From positions 1-10,236 of the forward strand of contig JBBIRM010000098.1 of the NCBI GenBank assembly GCA_037441765.1: a stretch of DNA of 10,236 nt. The letters run 5' to 3'. The position numbers were made by a program, and so were the translations under genes. How positions within the stretch are numbered: the first letter of the stretch is position 1; each line of letters begins with the position of its first letter. Under the pieces are notes generated by a model. It saw only the letters and a list, made by a program, of their open reading frames with translations. It searched no databases and was not told the DNA's origin. Origin of the DNA: JBBIRM01 sp037441765. GTDB lineage: Bacteria > Desulfobacterota > BSN033 > UBA1163. Of this stretch, positions 7,722-10,236 are shown in pieces.

Positions 7722-8363
7722 TTATGAAGAATAAACTCTTTTATGATGTCCGTTTGCAACCCAATGAGCGATATCCTTCGGTTTGTCTGAGTCGAATAAC
7801 TTTTGCCCCTTGCCCACAGGTTTCATATTGATCACATCGGTTTGGTAAATGATATATTTTTTCTGTTTCTTGCCTGGATAGTTTGGGTTTAGTTCAATAA
7901 CTGCAGCCCCCATACCAAGAGGACCACCGTGTCCTCCTCCACGAGCCATATAAAAGAACACCATATCCCCAGGATTCTTTAATGCTTCGATTTTCTCCCT
8001 TATCTCTGGCTCAGTGTAAATAGGGACATTGTAATTAATATTCCTCTTTTCCTCTAATCTAACATGCTTGGAATCCTCGTCGAATATCCCCTCATAGATG
8101 ATTAAATCCGAATGCTGGTCAAGAGTGGTATAGTCTTTCACCTGAACTTTTTGGGCCATTGCATCAGCTTCGTCGAATATCCGAATATTATTAACTTTTT
8201 CGCCACTCGAAGACTTATAGATTAAGGCTTTAAGAAGTTTAACCAGTTCAGGGTCCATTTTTTTCTCGGTTACTAAATAATTTTGAACAATCCCGGGTAT
8301 TTCTCTTGGGCCTGAGAGCCTCTCCTTCTTCTCCTCTCCAGTTTTCTTTTTATCCCATAACAT
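7722..8363 (-). CDS. Conserved-looking protein of unknown function, partner of the decarboxylase beta subunit gene
   Basis: I do not recognise a named family for this 213-residue protein. It is soluble, with no signal peptide or membrane span. It opens with a very basic and acidic stretch (WDKKKTGEEKKERLSGPREI), then a predicted alpha/beta part containing RIFDEADAMAQKVQVKDYTTLDQHSDLIIYEGIFD (about 61-96), a central glycine-rich ARGGGHGGPLGMGAAVIELNP (about 139-159), and a C-terminal segment ending DIAHWVANGHHKRVYSS. The glycine-rich run with His could be a ligand or metal loop, but that is only a guess. It has an excellent ribosome site (GGAGGGAGGG before the ATG) and is followed 27 bp later by the beta subunit gene, so it is probably the first gene of that transcription unit. 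I have an impression that similar proteins occur in other deltaproteobacterial genomes, which should be verified. Confidence 0.85.
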   Translation of the reverse strand: MLWDKKKTGEEKKERLSGPREIPGIVQNYLVTEKKMDPELVKLLKALIYKSSSGEKVNNIRIFDEADAMAQKVQVKDYTTLDQHSDLIIYEGIFDEDSKHVRLEEKRNINYNVPIYTEPEIREKIEALKNPGDMVFFYMARGGGHGGPLGMGAAVIELNPNYPGKKQKKYIIYQTDVINMKPVGKGQKLFDSDKPKDIAHWVANGHHKRVYSS

Positions 8364-8433
8364 TTTTTATCCCTCCCTCCATGAATAATTTTTCTCATTT
8401 CCATCTAAAAGAGTTTAATAACTGTTTAAAGTC

Positions 8434-8469
8434 TTAGATTCTAATTTGACGCTTCATCACCTCCTTTCT
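8434..8469 (-). promoter_or_regulatory. Perfect Shine-Dalgarno sequence with seven-codon ORF (possible leader peptide)
   Basis: On the minus strand AGAAAGGAGGTG (8458-8469) is fully complementary to the usual 3' end of 16S rRNA. It is followed at once by an ATG (8455-8457) and a mini-ORF encoding MKRQIRI with a TAA at 8434-8436. The spacing of two bases from GGAGG to the ATG is too short for efficient initiation, so this may be a ribosome-standby or leader element rather than a peptide gene, or chance. It lies 70 bases upstream of the 213-residue gene. Confidence 0.25.
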
Positions 8470-8537
8470 TCTCCTGGATAGGGACCCTTTCTTATCAAGG
8501 ATACAAAAACCAAATGGTCATCCCTTCCCATTTCAAT

Positions 8538-8566
8538 CTATTAGGAATGATTGTTTAGAGTGTAAA
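8538..8566 (-). promoter_or_regulatory. Possible sigma-70-type promoter for the unknown/beta-subunit unit
   Basis: On the minus strand TTTACA (8561-8566) is followed after 17 bases by TAATAG (8538-8543). The -35 matches consensus in five of six positions, the -10 in only three. It would give a leader of about 165 bases before the ATG at 8363. Similar matches arise by chance in AT-rich DNA. Confidence 0.22.
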
Positions 8567-8580
8567 AATCGAGAGGGTTT

Positions 8581-8886
8581 TTAACAGTGAAGAAAAAAAG
8601 ACTTGGAATGAGATTGTGAAATTTTAGAATGGATATAAAAAATTTCCTTTAGAAAAAAGGACTTTTCTCTTAGGGCCTCCCTGTGGAATGATGCCAATCC
8701 ATATTCTTTTTCTGGAGTTCCTATGTTCATAGGAGAATGCTCTATATCAAATTTCTCAACAGTTGTTTGCCATTTTATATCCATTCCATACAGCGATAAA
8801 AAATGGAGTAAAACGGGTAAGAGGATAAGCCAGATAATTCCAGCGATAAAAAAATAAGGTTTTTTAGAATGGAGTCTCACCAACAT
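8581..8886 (-). CDS. Small single-span membrane protein, hypothetical
   Basis: The ORF encodes about 101 residues from the ATG at 8886, or 108 from a GTG at 8907; neither has a strong ribosome site. After a short basic N-terminus (LVRLHSKK) comes one strong membrane span (PYFFIAGIIWLILLPVLLHFL), then a soluble tail with no known motif, probably outside the membrane by the positive-inside rule. It starts about 50 bp after the original stop of the histidine kinase and points the same way, so it may belong to the kinase operon. The positive-inside arrangement supports a real gene, but the tail ends in an ordinary-looking SKSFFLHC and nothing confirms conservation. It may also be a decayed fragment. 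Confidence 0.45.
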   Translation of the reverse strand: MLVRLHSKKPYFFIAGIIWLILLPVLLHFLSLYGMDIKWQTTVEKFDIEHSPMNIGTPEKEYGLASFHREALREKSFFLKEIFYIHSKISQSHSKSFFLHC

Positions 8887-8934
8887 ATTAAATTTCCATT
8901 TAATCACAAAAAGATTAATTATAAATTAAAATAA

Positions 8935-8952
8935 GATTAAGATTTCTTAATC
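8935..8952. repeat. Perfect AT-rich inverted repeat at the kinase stop codon
   Basis: GATTAAGA and TCTTAATC form perfect eight-base arms around a TT centre and cover the last codons and the original TAA of the histidine kinase (8937-8939). The stem has only two G:C pairs, so it is a poor terminator; it could be a protein-binding site or a chance feature. Confidence 0.3.
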
Positions 8953-10236
8953 TGAGGAATTTGAGATTTTTTTCCCCTTATTGTGAGGTATACCGTAAAG
9001 GTAGAGCCTTGATCTGGAATACTCTCCACATCGATTCTACCATGATGGGCATGGACGATCCATTGGGCGATGCTTAGACCCAATCCTACTCCACCTGTCT
9101 CCCGGGATCTGGACTTATCGACCCTATAAAAACGTTTAAAGATATTCTCCTGTTCTTCTTTGGGAGATATTCCCCTGTTCTTCTTTGGGAGATATTCCCC
9201 TGTTCTTCTTTGGGAATTCCAATTCCTGTGTCACGAATTCTTACAATAGATGTCTCTTTATTCTTTTCAAGGGTAATATGAACTGATCCTTGTAGGGTGT
9301 ATTTTATAGCATTATCGATCAGGTTTGGGAAGAGTTGCTGAATCCGAATCTTATCTCCTTCTACTACTACCTCTTCAAGGGGATCTATTTCTAAAATAAG
9401 ACCCTTTCGCTCTGCCAACACTTGAAAAAGATAACCAAGTTCATTGAGCAAGAGATCTAATCGAATTGGAACCATATTCAATTCTGCCTGGGAGGCGTCT
9501 GTTTTAGAAAGAAGAATTAAATCATTGATCATTCGATTCATGTAGTCAAACCTTTCAATAAAATGAGTTAACCCTTCCTGATACTCCTCAGGTGCCCTCG
9601 CTTTAGATAAGAGGACCTCCGCCTCCCCCTTCAAGGCGCAAATGGGAGTCTTTAGTTCATGGGAGGCATCCGCTGTAAATTCAACCATCCGTTTAAAGGA
9701 GTCCTCCAACCTGGCAATCATCTCGTTGATGGTGTGGATGAGTTCATCCATTTCATCCTTTGTTCCCCTCACCTCCAATCTCTCACTTAAATTTTCTGAG
9801 GTAATGCTTCGGGCCTTGGCGGAGATGTAACTAATCGGGGATAGAGACCTTTTTGCCAAGATCCAACCTCCCATTGTTCCTAAGATCAAAATAATAGGAA
9901 ATATGGCTAAAATATTATTCCTCAAATTGACAAGGCTTTTTATCACAAAATGAAGGTGAGTCCCTACCTGGAGAATATACGAAGCCTTCTCACTCCCATA
10001 AATTGGAATGGTAATTATTCGAAATGGTCTTTTCCTTCCTGGTATATGAATATTCTCTCGGGTCTCTATACCAATCCGAGCCTTTGAGAGGACACTATCC
10101 GACCTGTACTCAATCTCTTTAAAGCCATTCGAAGTGTAAAGGGGGAAGCCATTTATATCTAAAACCCTAAAATAGATTGGGTAATGAGTTCTTGCTATCT
10201 CTTTAATTTCAAAATTTTTAACCTCCTCTATTGTAA
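8937..10236 (-). pseudogene. Two-component sensor histidine kinase, frameshifted by a tandem repeat (5' part outside window)
   Basis: The frame is open from the window edge (10234) with no stop, so the GTG at 9946 is internal. Visible in order are part of an extracytoplasmic sensor domain (including RVLDINGFPLYTSNGF), a membrane span (codons at about 9916-9855), a HAMP linker, the H box TADASHELKTP with the phospho-acceptor His encoded at 9659-9661, the N box NLIDNAIKYT and the G1 box DTGIGIP. Right after G1 three copies of a 25-bp unit (9141-9215) shift the frame, and translation ends at 9086 with unrelated residues. Removing two copies (50 bp) restores ENIFKRFYRVDKSRS, then the G2 box VGLGLSIAQWIVHAHHG and a normal end at 8937. 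The encoded product as it stands lacks the F and G2 boxes and should not bind ATP well. The intact downstream part implies a recent or reversible lesion. It resembles the CusS/heavy-metal type of kinase; no response regulator is in the window. Confidence 0.88.
9141..9215. repeat. Three tandem copies of a 25-bp unit inside the histidine kinase gene
   Basis: The copies are 9141-9165, 9166-9190 and 9191-9215. Each starts GATATTC and ends TTCTTTGGGA; the first differs from the other two only at 9148 (T, against C at 9173 and 9198). All three frames through the unit are open on the coding strand. Two extra copies add 50 bp, which is not a multiple of three. Confidence 0.97.

Larger units (their letters stand above)
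8364..8580. other. Intergenic leader region without a convincing gene
   Basis: This 217-bp gap separates the small membrane ORF from the 213-residue gene. It holds a possible promoter near 8538-8566 and a perfect Shine-Dalgarno sequence with a seven-codon ORF. It also holds a weak hairpin on the minus strand (arms 8528-8533 and 8512-8517, AAATGG/CCATTT, ten-base loop, followed by GGTTTTT) that could be a poor terminator of the upstream unit. I see no tRNA, known riboswitch consensus or longer ORF here. Confidence 0.5.

Noticed and set aside
8458..8471. Plus-strand ATCACCTCCTTTCT as the 3' end of a 16S rRNA gene fragment
   Set aside because: The similarity stops at this short segment; the preceding plus-strand bases do not match the conserved helix 45 region of 16S rRNA, so it is better read as a Shine-Dalgarno complement on the other strand.
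9086..9946. A self-contained 286-residue kinase starting at a GTG at 9946 and ending at 9086
   Set aside because: The frame is open upstream to the window edge and encodes a sensor domain, while the C-terminal 40 residues after the repeat match no kinase motif. Both ends are artefacts of an internal GTG and the repeat frameshift.

Overview
This is a roughly 40% GC stretch in which every convincing gene lies on the minus strand, so transcription runs from the high coordinates to the low ones. The gene set suggests an anaerobic Gram-negative bacterium, plausibly a member of the Desulfobacterota/Syntrophia type: an ArnT-like lipid-linked sugar transferase, nucleotide-sugar enzymes, Tat components and a sodium-pumping decarboxylase beta subunit. 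The lineage is an inference from gene content only; no rRNA or other marker is present.

Region by region, in the order of transcription. (1) 10236-8937: a sensor histidine kinase whose 5' end lies outside the window. Its reading frame is broken inside the ATP-binding domain by three tandem copies of a 25-bp unit; the missing end of the kinase is intact in another frame down to 8937. A small single-span membrane ORF of unknown function follows (8581-8886). (2) A 217-bp gap (8364-8580) holds a possible promoter, a perfect Shine-Dalgarno sequence placed too close to a seven-codon ORF, and no real gene. (3) 8363-6492: an unrecognised 213-residue soluble protein, then an OadB-type sodium-translocating decarboxylase beta subunit without its alpha or biotin-carrier partners. 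(4) 6413-5913: two small TatA/TatB-type proteins. (5) 5794-1: a run of envelope genes, comprising an isoprenylcysteine-methyltransferase-like membrane methyltransferase, a VTT-domain (TVP38/DedA-like) membrane protein, a GT39/ArnT-like glycosyltransferase, a membrane-anchored metallophosphoesterase, a Gfo/Idh/MocA sugar oxidoreductase and a DegT/StrS-type PLP aminotransferase cut by the window edge.

The last four or five genes are tightly packed (11-bp overlap, then gaps of 57, 12 and 21 bp) and look like one operon. The oxidoreductase and aminotransferase would make an amino sugar as a nucleotide derivative; the GT39 enzyme would move a polyprenyl-phosphate-linked sugar onto an envelope acceptor; the phosphoesterase and VTT protein could deal with lipid or phosphate intermediates. 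That joint role is inferred from neighbourhood. The most notable findings are the repeat-broken kinase, which has the arithmetic of a phase-variable switch, and the orphan beta subunit with its unknown partner.
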